Below, piece after piece: positions 51,506 through 60,716 of a stretch of DNA of 64,000 nucleotides (within the stretch, counting starts at the first letter, position 1; each line of letters opens with the position of its first letter). The notes beneath the pieces are model-generated. The model was not told the DNA's origin. It saw nothing but the letters and a program-made list of their open reading frames with translations, and did not search any database. The translations under genes and the position numbers were made by a program. Origin of the DNA: Sporomusa sp. KB1 (GTDB lineage Bacteria; Bacillota; Negativicutes; Sporomusales; Sporomusaceae). The stretch is taken from the NCBI RefSeq assembly GCF_007830295.1, contig NZ_VLKC01000002.1:4958675-5022674 (forward strand). Direction: 5' to 3'.

Positions 51506-53293
51506 TCAAACCTCGTGGCCTGCACTTGTCAAAGCAGCAAACCTACTCCCTTTATCCTTGGTCAACGACAGATAATCTCCCCGCTCTACGACTCGCCCCT
51601 GTTCCAGCACATAAATCTGATCTGCCTGCCGGATGGTCGATAATCGATGGGCAATAACAACGATTGTCAGCTTGCCATGCAGCTCTTCAATCGCCTGTTG
51701 GATTCGTCTTTCATTCTCAGTATCCAAAGAGCTGGTTGCTTCATCTAAGATTAACACCGATGGGTTTCGCAGCAAGGCTCGTGCCAGCACAATGCGCTGC
51801 CGCTCCCCGCCAGACAGTCGCACCCCGCGGTCGCCTACAACAGTATCCAGTCCCTCCGGCAGACTCTGGACAAACCCGTCCACCGCCGCTAACCCCAGCG
51901 ACTCCCACATGGCAGCCTCAGATGCCTCCGGACAAGCCCACCTTAAATTGTCGCGAACACTGGCATTCCATAAAAATGAATCCTGAGGGACATAGCCGAT
52001 GGATTGCCGCCATCCATGCAGATTCTCCGTCAAAGGCCGTCCGTCAACGAAAATGCCCCCCCACTCTGGTGTCAATAGCCCAAGTAATAAGTCCACCATC
52101 GTACTTTTCCCCGCACCGGACACACCTACAAAAGCAGTCGTCGTACCGGCAGCAAGCACCACACTCACTCCATCCACAGCATAATCAAACCGCACGGCAT
52201 CATAGCCAAAGGAAACCTCGCGAAACTCTATTCCCTGCTCCAACTCCAACCTAGTGGAATCAGGTTCCTCTACCAACAACTCTTGCTCCACCAGACAGCG
52301 GCGTTCCAAGTCCAAAACGACCCGAAAAGCAGGCAGCATCATCACCACATACTGCAACCCTACCTGAAACGAGGAAAACCGCGGCCACAAACGGGCAAAA
52401 ATAACGACAATCAACAGAAACTCCTGCGGATTGAGTTTGAAAACCGTAATGGCGCTGTAAAAAAACAAGCTGATAAAAACCGCGGCGCCTACTTTGTAAT
52501 ACAAATCGGTCTGGCTTTGAATGACCGTAAACTGGACAAAGTTTTTCTCTATTGTATGGCGCAGCTTAGCAAAATTCTGTATCTGTACCGGCTCCATGCC
52601 ATAGCTTTTTACTTCCTTGATACCATTCAAATGCTCGGTAACCTCAAACATTAAATTCCGGGTAAATTCAGAAATTGACAGCCCCATACGGCGCGATTCA
52701 CGGATAAACGGATAGGAACAAACAAACAAAACCGCACCGCAGCCCAGCACCAGCAGCGTTAAACCAGGAGCGATAAGAAAAGCAAGCCCGATTTGAACCA
52801 TCGCAATCAGCCCGGTGGCGAACAGTTGCAGGAAAAAATGAGTTCCAGTACTGACACGCGTTAATTCGTTAGTCAGAACATGGGTGATATCCGCTTTTGC
52901 CTGTGACAGCAAAAACAACCACCTGCTATACGCAATCGCCCGGAATAGCCTGATGCTCAAAAAACTGTTAAAAGACTGCTGAATCTCCACATTGCGAATG
53001 GCCTGTGAACGCTGCAGCCAGCTTTGCCCCGTAATAATCGCGATATACAGTCCTAATACGACAGGCAGAGTCGGCGTCAGACCCATCGTCTGAAATAAGC
53101 CTTCGATGTATAAAACCAAGTTACCGCCAGACGACATGCCAGGCATAACCCCAGCCAAACTAAGTAAAGGGATCAGTAATAACACACCGCCCCCCTCGAT
53201 AAGGCCGAGAAAAACCATCAGCACAAGATTGACAATCAACTTAATTTTGCAAAAAGCATACAGTTCTTGCATATAAGAGATCAGAGTATTCAT
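51506..53293 (-). CDS. ABC exporter (fused permease and ATPase)
   Basis: 595 residues. Six membrane helices in the first 310 residues, then an ATPase with Walker A GVSGAGKST, Q loop YVPQDSF, signature LSGGERQR, Walker B VLILDEATS and H-loop IAHRLST. The ATG at 53293 is chosen (GGAAAG upstream); the 51 codons of open frame before it look non-coding. Last gene of the B2-CysD-CysNC-nucleotidyltransferase operon, so it probably exports the product of that locus, as McjD-type exporters do for lasso peptides. Confidence 0.9.
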   Translation of the reverse strand: MNTLISYMQELYAFCKIKLIVNLVLMVFLGLIEGGGVLLLIPLLSLAGVMPGMSSGGNLVLYIEGLFQTMGLTPTLPVVLGLYIAIITGQSWLQRSQAIRNVEIQQSFNSFLSIRLFRAIAYSRWLFLLSQAKADITHVLTNELTRVSTGTHFFLQLFATGLIAMVQIGLAFLIAPGLTLLVLGCGAVLFVCSYPFIRESRRMGLSISEFTRNLMFEVTEHLNGIKEVKSYGMEPVQIQNFAKLRHTIEKNFVQFTVIQSQTDLYYKVGAAVFISLFFYSAITVFKLNPQEFLLIVVIFARLWPRFSSFQVGLQYVVMMLPAFRVVLDLERRCLVEQELLVEEPDSTRLELEQGIEFREVSFGYDAVRFDYAVDGVSVVLAAGTTTAFVGVSGAGKSTMVDLLLGLLTPEWGGIFVDGRPLTENLHGWRQSIGYVPQDSFLWNASVRDNLRWACPEASEAAMWESLGLAAVDGFVQSLPEGLDTVVGDRGVRLSGGERQRIVLARALLRNPSVLILDEATSSLDTENERRIQQAIEELHGKLTIVVIAHRLSTIRQADQIYVLEQGRVVERGDYLSLTKDKGSRFAALTSAGHEV

Positions 53294-53489
53294 AGTACCA
53301 TCTTTCCGACGACCGTCTATTCTTTGATACTTGTACAGTAATCGCTCCCTGCTGCATGATCGTAAATGAAAAGGTAGCATGCGCTTCCTGCAATTTAATC
53401 TGAATGAATGGCAGGACAGCTTCCTGGTCGCCGCCCTGCCATTCATTTAGCAAGCCAAACTATTCCACTCAATATGTATCCACTCCTAC

Positions 53490-54686
53490 TTAGCCGCCGC
53501 GCTTCAGCCGCCGCTCCAGCCATGTAACCGGCCGGATCAAGTAATATAACCAATACCAGCCGTCAGGCAGCGGGAAACGCAAGATATCGCTTTCTTCCGC
53601 GCCAAAATGTAGTAGCATATACTGCAGTTTGTTCCGCCAGCCTGTCCGCAATTGAAACTGATATGCCTTCTGCCAATAATATAGTTTCTGCGAAATTTTG
53701 ACAGTACTTGAATCATACGTCTCACGGAAAAAGGGCACTGCCAGTTCGGCTAAATGCAAACCCGAGGCATTAGCAGACAATATCGGAGAAAATAGTCGCG
53801 GTAACGGAATGTCCAATAACAGGTTTGCTAAAATCAATGCCTGATGCAATAACCGGCACATACCATAACGCTCAGCCAACACCACAACTTTTGCCCAGTC
53901 AAGACGATCACCCTGCCGCATAAAAGCAGCTATATCACAAAGCCAGCGCAAACGAAACCAAGAATGACTGGCACCATGCTGTACCAAAAAGAGAAACCAT
54001 TCTTCAGCAGCGAATACCGGCACCCGATAACTGGCCATTTCTACTGTTTCCACAGCATTCTCCACTGCATGCGGCAGTTCCATGCCAACCTGTCCAATTT
54101 GCCAGTGCAGTTCAAGATAAATCCCCGTCTTTTGGTGAACATACGAAAAATGACGGTTATTTTGCAGACAAATCTGCCAGCGTTTAGGAGTCATCAGATA
54201 AGGATACTCACGCCGGTAGCCAAGCCCTAATAATAGACTATCTGCCTTCTCCAAATCATCTGTCCTCACCAGCAGGTCGATATCCCGCGACGGCCTGGCG
54301 GCCAGATCGCCATATAGGCGCATAGCAAGTACCCCGCCTTTTAATACCGCCGTATGAATACCGTCGTTTGTCAGCAGCTTTACCACCCGCACCGTTTCGC
54401 CGGCCATTCGCAGCGCCTGCCAAGTATTAGCCTGGTATTTTTTCTGTAGACAGTCCAAAACTCGTGCCGGCACAACCTGTTCAGCTAAACTGCTCAGCGT
54501 TTGATATGCTAGCGGATACACACGGTGATGGACTGCCAGCTCTATAAATATATCCCAGTTTATCAGCTGCGCAGCCAAAGCCTGCGCCTTGACCTCATCC
54601 CGGTCTGCACAGGCAAGTAACAGCCACAGCTCACGGGATATGGTATTAAAGGGATATTCTGCTTTTACACTCTGTATATCCTGCAT
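53490..54686 (-). CDS. Nucleotidyltransferase (NTP_transf_5 family)
   Basis: 398 residues. Pol-beta-like active-site region is AVLKGGVLAMRLYGDLAARP then SRDIDLLV, where the two aspartates would bind metal. Such proteins occur in lasso-peptide and exopolysaccharide clusters beside B2 proteins and ABC exporters; their product modification is not well defined. AAGGA precedes the ATG. Transcribed with CysNC upstream and the ABC exporter downstream. Confidence 0.82.
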   Translation of the reverse strand: MQDIQSVKAEYPFNTISRELWLLLACADRDEVKAQALAAQLINWDIFIELAVHHRVYPLAYQTLSSLAEQVVPARVLDCLQKKYQANTWQALRMAGETVRVVKLLTNDGIHTAVLKGGVLAMRLYGDLAARPSRDIDLLVRTDDLEKADSLLLGLGYRREYPYLMTPKRWQICLQNNRHFSYVHQKTGIYLELHWQIGQVGMELPHAVENAVETVEMASYRVPVFAAEEWFLFLVQHGASHSWFRLRWLCDIAAFMRQGDRLDWAKVVVLAERYGMCRLLHQALILANLLLDIPLPRLFSPILSANASGLHLAELAVPFFRETYDSSTVKISQKLYYWQKAYQFQLRTGWRNKLQYMLLHFGAEESDILRFPLPDGWYWLYYLIRPVTWLERRLKRGG

Positions 54687-54727
54687 CCTAGTACAATCCT
54701 TTCAACATTGTCTTGCCCAATACCATC

Positions 54728-56611
54728 CTAACTCTCTGCACTCTCTGCCAGCCTGCAGTTTGCAATGACATATTGAACCAACTGCTCAACGCATTCTTCC
54801 ACGCTATATTGCTCAGTATCGATCACCAGTTCCGGCTGCTCAGGTACTTCGTACACATCGTCAATACCGGTAAACTGCCGAACAATGCCTTGCCTGGCCT
54901 TAGCATACAAGCCTTTAACATCACGTTGTTCACAAGCTGCCAGCGAGCATTTGACAAATACCTCGACAAATTCCCCTGACGCCAGCAATTCACGCGCATG
55001 ACCGCGATCGTTGGCATAGGGAGAAATAAAGGCCGTAATCACAACAAAACCGGCATCCACAAACAGCTTGGCCACTTCACCCACGCGCCGGATATTTTCC
55101 CGTCGTCCGCCGGCGGAAAAGCTAAGATCCTGATTCAAGCCGCCGCGGATATTGTCACCGTCCAGTACATAAGTCTGAACCCCGGCGCGAAACAGCTTTT
55201 CCTCCAAACCACGCGCCAGCGTAGATTTGCCTGCGCCAGACAAGCCTGTCAGCCAAACGGCAAAAGACTTGTGGCGATTTCTCTCCCGCCGTTCTAAGCG
55301 ACTGATACGGCTGGCTTCAGCAAACAGTGCCGGATTTGTTTCTGCTGCTTGTTTTTCATGGGAAAAACGGGCAAAATCCTGCCGCTCGCCAGCAGCCGCA
55401 GCCAGCACAATGCCGCCCCCGGCAATTTGATACCCGTCCACCAATACAAAACGCCCTGTTGCCGGAATAGCCGAAAACGCATCAAATACGATGGGTTGAT
55501 CGGTCATGAGAAGTCCTTCACCGACAAACCCCGCCGGTATACCGGCAAGGCTGGCATCCTGCAAATTGCCGATATCAATCACCCTGTCAAACCGCTCAAA
55601 CCAGGCGCCGGTTTCCTGACAGCCCAGTTTCAGTTTATACCGCTGCCCACTCACTAGTTCCTTGCGTCCCAACCACACCACGCGGGCATAAAAGCAGCGG
55701 CTGCTGGTTAGCGGCTGCTCTGTCCCGGCAAGCAGCATACCACGTTCTACAAACAAGGGATCAGCCAGTTCGAGTGCGACACAGTCCCCCTGACTGGCTG
55801 ACCGGGTCTCTAGTCGCGGCCAGCAGTCAATACGCAGCACTTTCGTTTTTTCTGCCGTCGGCCAGACAACCACTTTCTGTCCTGCCGTTAAGCAACCAGC
55901 TTCTATACGGCCAGCCAGTAAGCGCCGCGAACCAAAACGATAAACATCCTGTACAACAAACCGCAATGCCTCCTGTGCGTCCCGCACCGGCTGAAAAGCC
56001 AAAAACTGCTCGCGCACCGTCGGTCCCTGATACCAAGCCAGGTTTTTCGAAGGTTGGATCAGGTTATCGCCGGTATACGCAGCAACTGGAATATACTGCA
56101 TCGCCTTCATGCCATGGCTATGTAAAAAGTCCGCATATTCTTGCCGGATAGATTGAAATACCGCTTCTGACCAACCAGCCAAATCCATTTTGTTTATAAC
56201 TACCGCGATCTGTGTAACGCCGAGTAGTGATAGCAAATAACCATGCCGGCGAGACTGCTCTCGAACCCCTTCCGAGGCATCAATAACAACGATAGCGGCT
56301 TCCGCCCGGCTTGCGCCGCTGATCATGTTTTTTAAAAACTCCCGGTGCCCGGGGGCATCGGCAATCACAAAATCCCGGTCATCAAATTTTAGTCTTGTTT
56401 GGGTGAAATCAATAGTAATTCCCTGTTCCTGCTCCTCGGCCAAACCATCCAGTAAAAAAGCAAATTCCAAACTCCGTCCTTGCTCTGCCGAGCGGCGGCA
56501 GGCAAAATCCACCCGGTCGTCCTGCACCTGACCGGTATCATATAGCAGCCGCCCCACCAGGGTAGATTTACCGTGATCAACATGCCCCAGCACTACTACC
56601 GTCGTTTCCAT
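54728..56611 (-). CDS. cysNC: Bifunctional sulfate adenylyltransferase subunit 1 / adenylylsulfate kinase
   Basis: 627 residues. The N-terminal CysN GTPase has VVLGHVDHGKSTLVGRLLYD, DAPGHREFLKNM and VINKMDL. The C-terminal CysC kinase has WLTGLSGAGKSTLARGLEEK and the DGDN motif DGDNIRGGLNQDLSFS. Together with CysD it makes APS and then PAPS, the sulfate donor. The ATG at 56611 overlaps the CysD stop by one base. A NodQ-like fused protein next to CysD points to sulfation of a product, not cysteine synthesis: no PAPS or sulfite reductase is nearby. Confidence 0.95.
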   Translation of the reverse strand: METTVVVLGHVDHGKSTLVGRLLYDTGQVQDDRVDFACRRSAEQGRSLEFAFLLDGLAEEQEQGITIDFTQTRLKFDDRDFVIADAPGHREFLKNMISGASRAEAAIVVIDASEGVREQSRRHGYLLSLLGVTQIAVVINKMDLAGWSEAVFQSIRQEYADFLHSHGMKAMQYIPVAAYTGDNLIQPSKNLAWYQGPTVREQFLAFQPVRDAQEALRFVVQDVYRFGSRRLLAGRIEAGCLTAGQKVVVWPTAEKTKVLRIDCWPRLETRSASQGDCVALELADPLFVERGMLLAGTEQPLTSSRCFYARVVWLGRKELVSGQRYKLKLGCQETGAWFERFDRVIDIGNLQDASLAGIPAGFVGEGLLMTDQPIVFDAFSAIPATGRFVLVDGYQIAGGGIVLAAAAGERQDFARFSHEKQAAETNPALFAEASRISRLERRERNRHKSFAVWLTGLSGAGKSTLARGLEEKLFRAGVQTYVLDGDNIRGGLNQDLSFSAGGRRENIRRVGEVAKLFVDAGFVVITAFISPYANDRGHARELLASGEFVEVFVKCSLAACEQRDVKGLYAKARQGIVRQFTGIDDVYEVPEQPELVIDTEQYSVEECVEQLVQYVIANCRLAESAES

Positions 56612-57417
56612 CACATATACCCCTTGGCCCGCAGTTTTTGCATCGCGTAGGCATCTGCCTGATCCTGCGCCCGGCCGGCCCGTTCCGATTGACCAATAGA
56701 TTTAAGTTCAGCCACAATCTCAGGAATATTACTCGCTGTTGAATCAATCGGCTGCGTACAGGGCCAGCAGCCCAGGCTGCGATAACGTTTGCCGTTACGG
56801 GCAAAATAAAGCGTAACCACTGGAATCCGTTCCTGCTGAATATATTCCCACACATCCACCTCTGTCCAATCCAGAATGGGATGCACCCGCACATGCTCCC
56901 CTGGTGGCACATCGACATTGTACTGTCCCCACAATTCCGGCGGCTGTTCTTTGTATTCCCATTCAAAATTGGCAGTACGCACACTAAAAATCCGTTCTTT
57001 AGAACGGGAACGTTCCTCATCCCGTCTGATACCCAGCAGGATAGCATCAAACCCATGTTCATTCACAGTCTCGCGAAACGCCTCAGTCTTTAATGCCCCG
57101 CAGCATTCCAGCCGTCCGCACTCAGGGTTCATCCCCGCAGCCAAAGCTTGGCGATTGGCTCCGACCACCAATTGCAGCCCCCACTCCCTGACAATGCGGT
57201 CACGATGAGCAATCATCTCCGGAATCTTAAACGTAGTATCAATATGCACCAGCGGCATGGGACAATACCCCAGGAACGCCTTTCTCGCCAGCCATAATAG
57301 CACCGTCGAATCCTTGCCAATCGACCACAATATACCGGGCTTACTGAATTTAGCGTAGGCCTCACGGATAATATAAATGCTTTGCTGTTCCAGTTTATTA
57401 AGACGTTCAGTACTCAT
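56611..57417 (-). CDS. cysD: Sulfate adenylyltransferase subunit 2
   Basis: 268 residues, somewhat short for CysD. PP-loop SIGKDSTVLLWLARKAF, VHIDTTFKIPEM, GIRRDEERSRSKERIFS and GCWPCTQPI are conserved. Forms the ATP-sulfurylase with CysN, turning sulfate and ATP into APS. It starts in an ATGA overlap with the B2 gene, so the two proteins are translationally coupled, which is unusual. Confidence 0.95.
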   Translation of the reverse strand: MSTERLNKLEQQSIYIIREAYAKFSKPGILWSIGKDSTVLLWLARKAFLGYCPMPLVHIDTTFKIPEMIAHRDRIVREWGLQLVVGANRQALAAGMNPECGRLECCGALKTEAFRETVNEHGFDAILLGIRRDEERSRSKERIFSVRTANFEWEYKEQPPELWGQYNVDVPPGEHVRVHPILDWTEVDVWEYIQQERIPVVTLYFARNGKRYRSLGCWPCTQPIDSTASNIPEIVAELKSIGQSERAGRAQDQADAYAMQKLRAKGYM

Positions 57418-57890
57418 ACCCTAAAATCCCTCGTTTCTTCACCTGCTGCACAGTCAGCAAACTTACTCACTACCGTAAACCGCTCCCGCCCCTTACCCCC
57501 AGTGAGGATGATTTCGCCACACCTCAACCAAGCATGGGCAATCAAAGCATTCCTCTCGTCCCTGCCGACTCCCAGATACAGTGTATTCGTTATTCCCTGC
57601 CGTCGCAGCAAAATCTTGCCCACCAATGCCTGAACAAGACACTTACTCTCCCATGGCGTGTACCGGCTTACTCGTTCTACCATCTTGCCAATTTGTTTGG
57701 CCTTATCAACATTGACTTTTTCTTCTGTTGCTTGCGATTCCTGCATCAGCCCTCCTAGTACCGGACCCAACCAGCGAAACGGCAAGAATAAAATCGATAA
57801 CCGAACTATACCAGTCAAAAAAAGCACTATGATAAACAATCGTTGTTCAAACCACGACAGATTAAAAAATTGTTGTATCTGTTTAATCAA
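57414..57890 (-). CDS. Lasso-peptide-biosynthesis B2-like protein (transglutaminase-like protease)
   Basis: 158 residues from a TTG set by AGGAGG seven bases upstream (57890). An N-terminal hydrophobic segment is followed by VSRYTPWESKCLVQALVGKI, LLRRQGITNTLYLGVG and IAHAWLRCGEIILTGG; the Cys, His and a later Asp form the catalytic set of lasso B2 leader peptidases. No B1 (PqqD-like), lasso cyclase or precursor is visible in the window, so the B2 may act in another sort of pathway, such as sulfated polysaccharide or RiPP maturation. First gene of the operon. Confidence 0.85.
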   Translation of the reverse strand: MIKQIQQFFNLSWFEQRLFIIVLFLTGIVRLSILFLPFRWLGPVLGGLMQESQATEEKVNVDKAKQIGKMVERVSRYTPWESKCLVQALVGKILLRRQGITNTLYLGVGRDERNALIAHAWLRCGEIILTGGKGRERFTVVSKFADCAAGEETRDFRV

Positions 57891-57964
57891 TAGTGTGCCT
57901 CCTATTGTATTTACCGGGTTTTGGAACATTTTTCTAGAATTAGTTAGTTCGTCATTATTTTATA

Positions 57965-58115
57965 AAAACCTGCAAAAATTTAAAAACTTGCCCCACTGCT
58001 TGCAGTTTGGCAACCACTTCTTTTCCTCTGCTGGAGTTGTTCCCGGCATTTTCCCTTGGTCAGCCCAGTTCTGTAAGCCGTACCAACTAACTGGCGTACC
58101 GTCAGTGGTGACTTA
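57965..58115 (-). other. Possible coding remnant upstream of the B2 gene
   Basis: One minus frame encodes about 50 residues that look protein-like (TPVSWYGLQNWADQG, KMPGTTPAEEKKWLPN, WGKFLNF) and then stops. No start with a ribosome binding site is seen; TAA precedes it. I do not recognise it. It could be the tail of a lost gene. Confidence 0.25.
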
Positions 58116-58123
58116 ATTAGATA

Positions 58124-58162
58124 AAAAAGCCTTTCCTCTTAATGTATAGAGAAAAGGCTTCT
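58124..58162 (-). terminator. Terminator of the etf/fmdB transcript
   Basis: AAGCCTTTTCTC / GAGGAAAGGCTT-type stem followed by TTTTTTAT on the minus strand. Confidence 0.8.
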
Positions 58163-58183
58163 TCCTGTTAAAAAATTGTTATT

Positions 58184-58411
58184 TTAATGACATCCAGAAC
58201 AACAACCACCACAAGCGCCCGTATGACTAGGCATATTGCACCCAGGCATCGATGGCTTCCCCATTTGAGACGGTGCTGTTACGGAAAGCACTTTTATTAA
58301 GGCATCTTCACCGCAGTCCGGGCAGTTAATACCGGCTTTATCTACACCCGTTTTCTGCAGCAATTCTACCAATTTCCCACATTTTTTACATGAATATTCA
58401 TATATTGGCAT
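58184..58411 (-). CDS. FmdB-family zinc ribbon protein
   Basis: 75 residues from 58411 (GGAGGAATAACCAA upstream). MPIYEYSCKKCGKLVELLQK then CPDCGEDALIKVLS is the FmdB zinc ribbon; the C-terminus is Cys-rich (GACGGCCSGCH). Putative regulatory or metal-handling protein. A GC-rich hairpin at about 58446-58476 lies between it and etfA. Confidence 0.85.
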   Translation of the reverse strand: MPIYEYSCKKCGKLVELLQKTGVDKAGINCPDCGEDALIKVLSVTAPSQMGKPSMPGCNMPSHTGACGGCCSGCH

Positions 58412-58491
58412 TTGGTTATTCCTCCACAATTGTATTAGTATACCAAGCCCCGCACGCTGGTGCTCCCTGCGCGCGGGACTTATTGCATTCA

Positions 58492-59691
58492 TTAACAAGC
58501 TTGTTTTAGCTTCTTAATTTCCTCAATCAATATCGGCAGTACTTCCAAAACATCACCGACAATGCCAAAGTTGGCCGACTTAAATATAGGTGCATCGGCA
58601 TCTTTGTTGATGGCGATAATGATGTCCGATGTCGACATCCCTGCCAAGTGCTGGATAGCGCCGCTAATGCCGCAGGCAATGTAGACCTTAGGGGCTACTG
58701 TTTTTCCGGTTTGCCCAACCTGATGAATGGCCGGTTTCCAACCAGCATCAACTGCGGCGCGGGAAGCGCCGACAGCGCCGCCTAATACAGCAGCCAGTTC
58801 TTCAATCAGCACAAAATTCTCCGGTTTTCCCATACCCCGGCCACCGGCAACAATAAACTCAGCCTCTTCCAGATTGCAGGAGGCCGTGTCAGCAAGTGAC
58901 AAAATTTCAATCAGCTTGGTGCGAATGTCAGCTGCCTTAACTTTGCTGGCAACCCGAACCAGTTCCCCGGAACGGGACATATCCGGTTCAGGACGTTTGA
59001 AAACATTTGGCCTAACAGTCCCCATTTGCGGGCGATGGTTAGGACAAAGAATGGTAGCCATAATATTGCCGCCAAAGGCCGGACGAGTCCAGGCAACAAG
59101 CCCTGATTCTTCATCAATCCCCAGACTGGTACAATCAGCTGTCAGACCGGTACCTACCCGGCAGGCTACCCGTGGGCCAAGATCGCGCCCGTCATTGGTC
59201 GCCCCCATGAGAATAACCGCAGGCTTATAGGTATGAATTAAATCCGTAATTGCAATAGTATAAGCATCTGTACTATAGTGCTTATATTCTGTGCCTTCAA
59301 TTAAGTACACTTTATCTGCACCACTGGCAAACAGGTCCCTGGCTAATGGTGCCACATCATCGCCGATAAGTACGGCGGCTAATTCCTGGCCCATAGAATC
59401 AGCTAGTATGCGTCCCTGGCCTAAGAGTTCAAGCCCAACGCTCCGGGCTTTGCCCTGAAACTGCTCAATATATACCCAAACGCCTTTATACGCGCTGGTA
59501 TCTACCGCCGGTTTGGCAGCTTCAGGACGAGTGATGGCCGTTACAGCACACACATCAACACAAGCGCCACATACTGTACAAATATCGGTAACTACAGCTT
59601 TATCATCTTCCATAACAATCGCGCCGAATGGGCAGGCGCCGACACAGGCACTACAGCCAATACACTGTTCTTTTTCTATAATTACAGCCAT
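58492..59691 (-). CDS. etfA: Electron-transfer flavoprotein alpha with N-terminal ferredoxin domain
   Basis: 399 residues. Residues 7-52 carry CIGCSACVGACPFGAI and CTVCGACVDVCAVTAI, two [4Fe-4S] sites; then the ETF alpha fold, with FAD-binding GAVGASRAAVDAGW, GQTGKTVAPKVYIACGISG near the C-terminus. The ferredoxin fusion is typical of anaerobe ETFs such as those in caffeyl-CoA reductase or bifurcating dehydrogenases. No acyl-CoA dehydrogenase is adjacent, so the electron donor is elsewhere. AGGGGG precedes the ATG. Confidence 0.95.
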   Translation of the reverse strand: MAVIIEKEQCIGCSACVGACPFGAIVMEDDKAVVTDICTVCGACVDVCAVTAITRPEAAKPAVDTSAYKGVWVYIEQFQGKARSVGLELLGQGRILADSMGQELAAVLIGDDVAPLARDLFASGADKVYLIEGTEYKHYSTDAYTIAITDLIHTYKPAVILMGATNDGRDLGPRVACRVGTGLTADCTSLGIDEESGLVAWTRPAFGGNIMATILCPNHRPQMGTVRPNVFKRPEPDMSRSGELVRVASKVKAADIRTKLIEILSLADTASCNLEEAEFIVAGGRGMGKPENFVLIEELAAVLGGAVGASRAAVDAGWKPAIHQVGQTGKTVAPKVYIACGISGAIQHLAGMSTSDIIIAINKDADAPIFKSANFGIVGDVLEVLPILIEEIKKLKQAC

Positions 59692-59710
59692 TTAAAATAC
59701 CCCCTGTTAA

Positions 59711-60496
59711 TCAGATGATTTTCACCTGGTTCAGTTTCGTCAGCAAACGATTTACAGCAGTATGAGCGTTATCTTCCTGAATAATCTCACCTTGCACCCG
59801 CTGTTTGGGGGTAAAGATACGGCGCACTTGGGTAGGCGAGCCTTTAAGTCCGATGTGCTCAGGATTTACGTCAACATCAGCAGCCGTCCAGACAGGAATC
59901 TCTTTGCGGTTGGCTTTCATAGTGCCTTTGATACTAGGATAGCGTGGTTCATTAATCGATTTCACCACACTCAAAAGCACTGGCAGCTTAGTCTCAAAAA
60001 CTTCATAGCCTTCTTCATGTTCGCGTTCAGCCCGAACAACACCATCAGTAATTTCCAATTTGGAAACATAGGTAATTTGGGAAATGTTCAGATGCTCGGC
60101 AATCTCCGGTCCAACCTGGGCAGTATCACCATCAATGGCCTGCTTACCGCAAAGGATTACATCAAAATTACCGATTTTCTTAATCCCGGCAGCTAACGTA
60201 CGGCTGGTAGCTAACGTATCAGCTCCGCCAAACGCACGATCACTTAGTAAAATAGCTTCATCAACCCCAAGTGCAATACACTCTTTCAAGGAATCTTTGG
60301 CCTGCGCCGGTCCCATCGAAATAACCGTGACCTTGCCGCCATGCTTTTCTTTCAGCCTCAAGGCTTCTTCTACCGCATTTTTATCAAAAGGATTTACAAT
60401 GCTTGGTACGCCCTGGCGAATCAATGTATTTGTCTGCGGGTCAATTTTAACTTCAGTGGTGTCAGGCACTTGCTTGACACAGACTATTATGTCCAT
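59711..60496 (-). CDS. etfB: Electron-transfer flavoprotein beta
   Basis: 261 residues. MDIIVCVKQVPDTTEVKIDP, CGKQAIDGDTAQVGPEIAEH and LPVLLSVVKSINEPRYPSI are typical. It holds AMP or a second FAD and pairs with EtfA. AGGAGG precedes the ATG; 19 bases separate it from etfA, same operon. Confidence 0.95.
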   Translation of the reverse strand: MDIIVCVKQVPDTTEVKIDPQTNTLIRQGVPSIVNPFDKNAVEEALRLKEKHGGKVTVISMGPAQAKDSLKECIALGVDEAILLSDRAFGGADTLATSRTLAAGIKKIGNFDVILCGKQAIDGDTAQVGPEIAEHLNISQITYVSKLEITDGVVRAEREHEEGYEVFETKLPVLLSVVKSINEPRYPSIKGTMKANRKEIPVWTAADVDVNPEHIGLKGSPTQVRRIFTPKQRVQGEIIQEDNAHTAVNRLLTKLNQVKII

Positions 60497-60716
60497 TAAG
60501 AATCCTCCTGTTGTAAAATATCAGAATATGGGTTACAAATTAGGCCATCTCTTATTCTAATATTATTTACTGGGAAACTGCAACATTTTTTGTAAAACTT
60601 AAAACTTTATACAAGGCTTTTACGATTTTTTTCAGGTGGTTTTACGTCAGTTACACACGGAAATAGTTCGTAGTGGTATAATAAAGAAAAACTTGCATCA
60701 GCCGGAGGCAACAACT

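Noticed and set aside
57414..58115. Lasso precursor peptide gene next to B2
   Set aside because: No small frame with a ribosome binding site and a plausible Gly/Cys-starting core with Asp/Glu at position 7-9 was found on either strand near the B2 gene.
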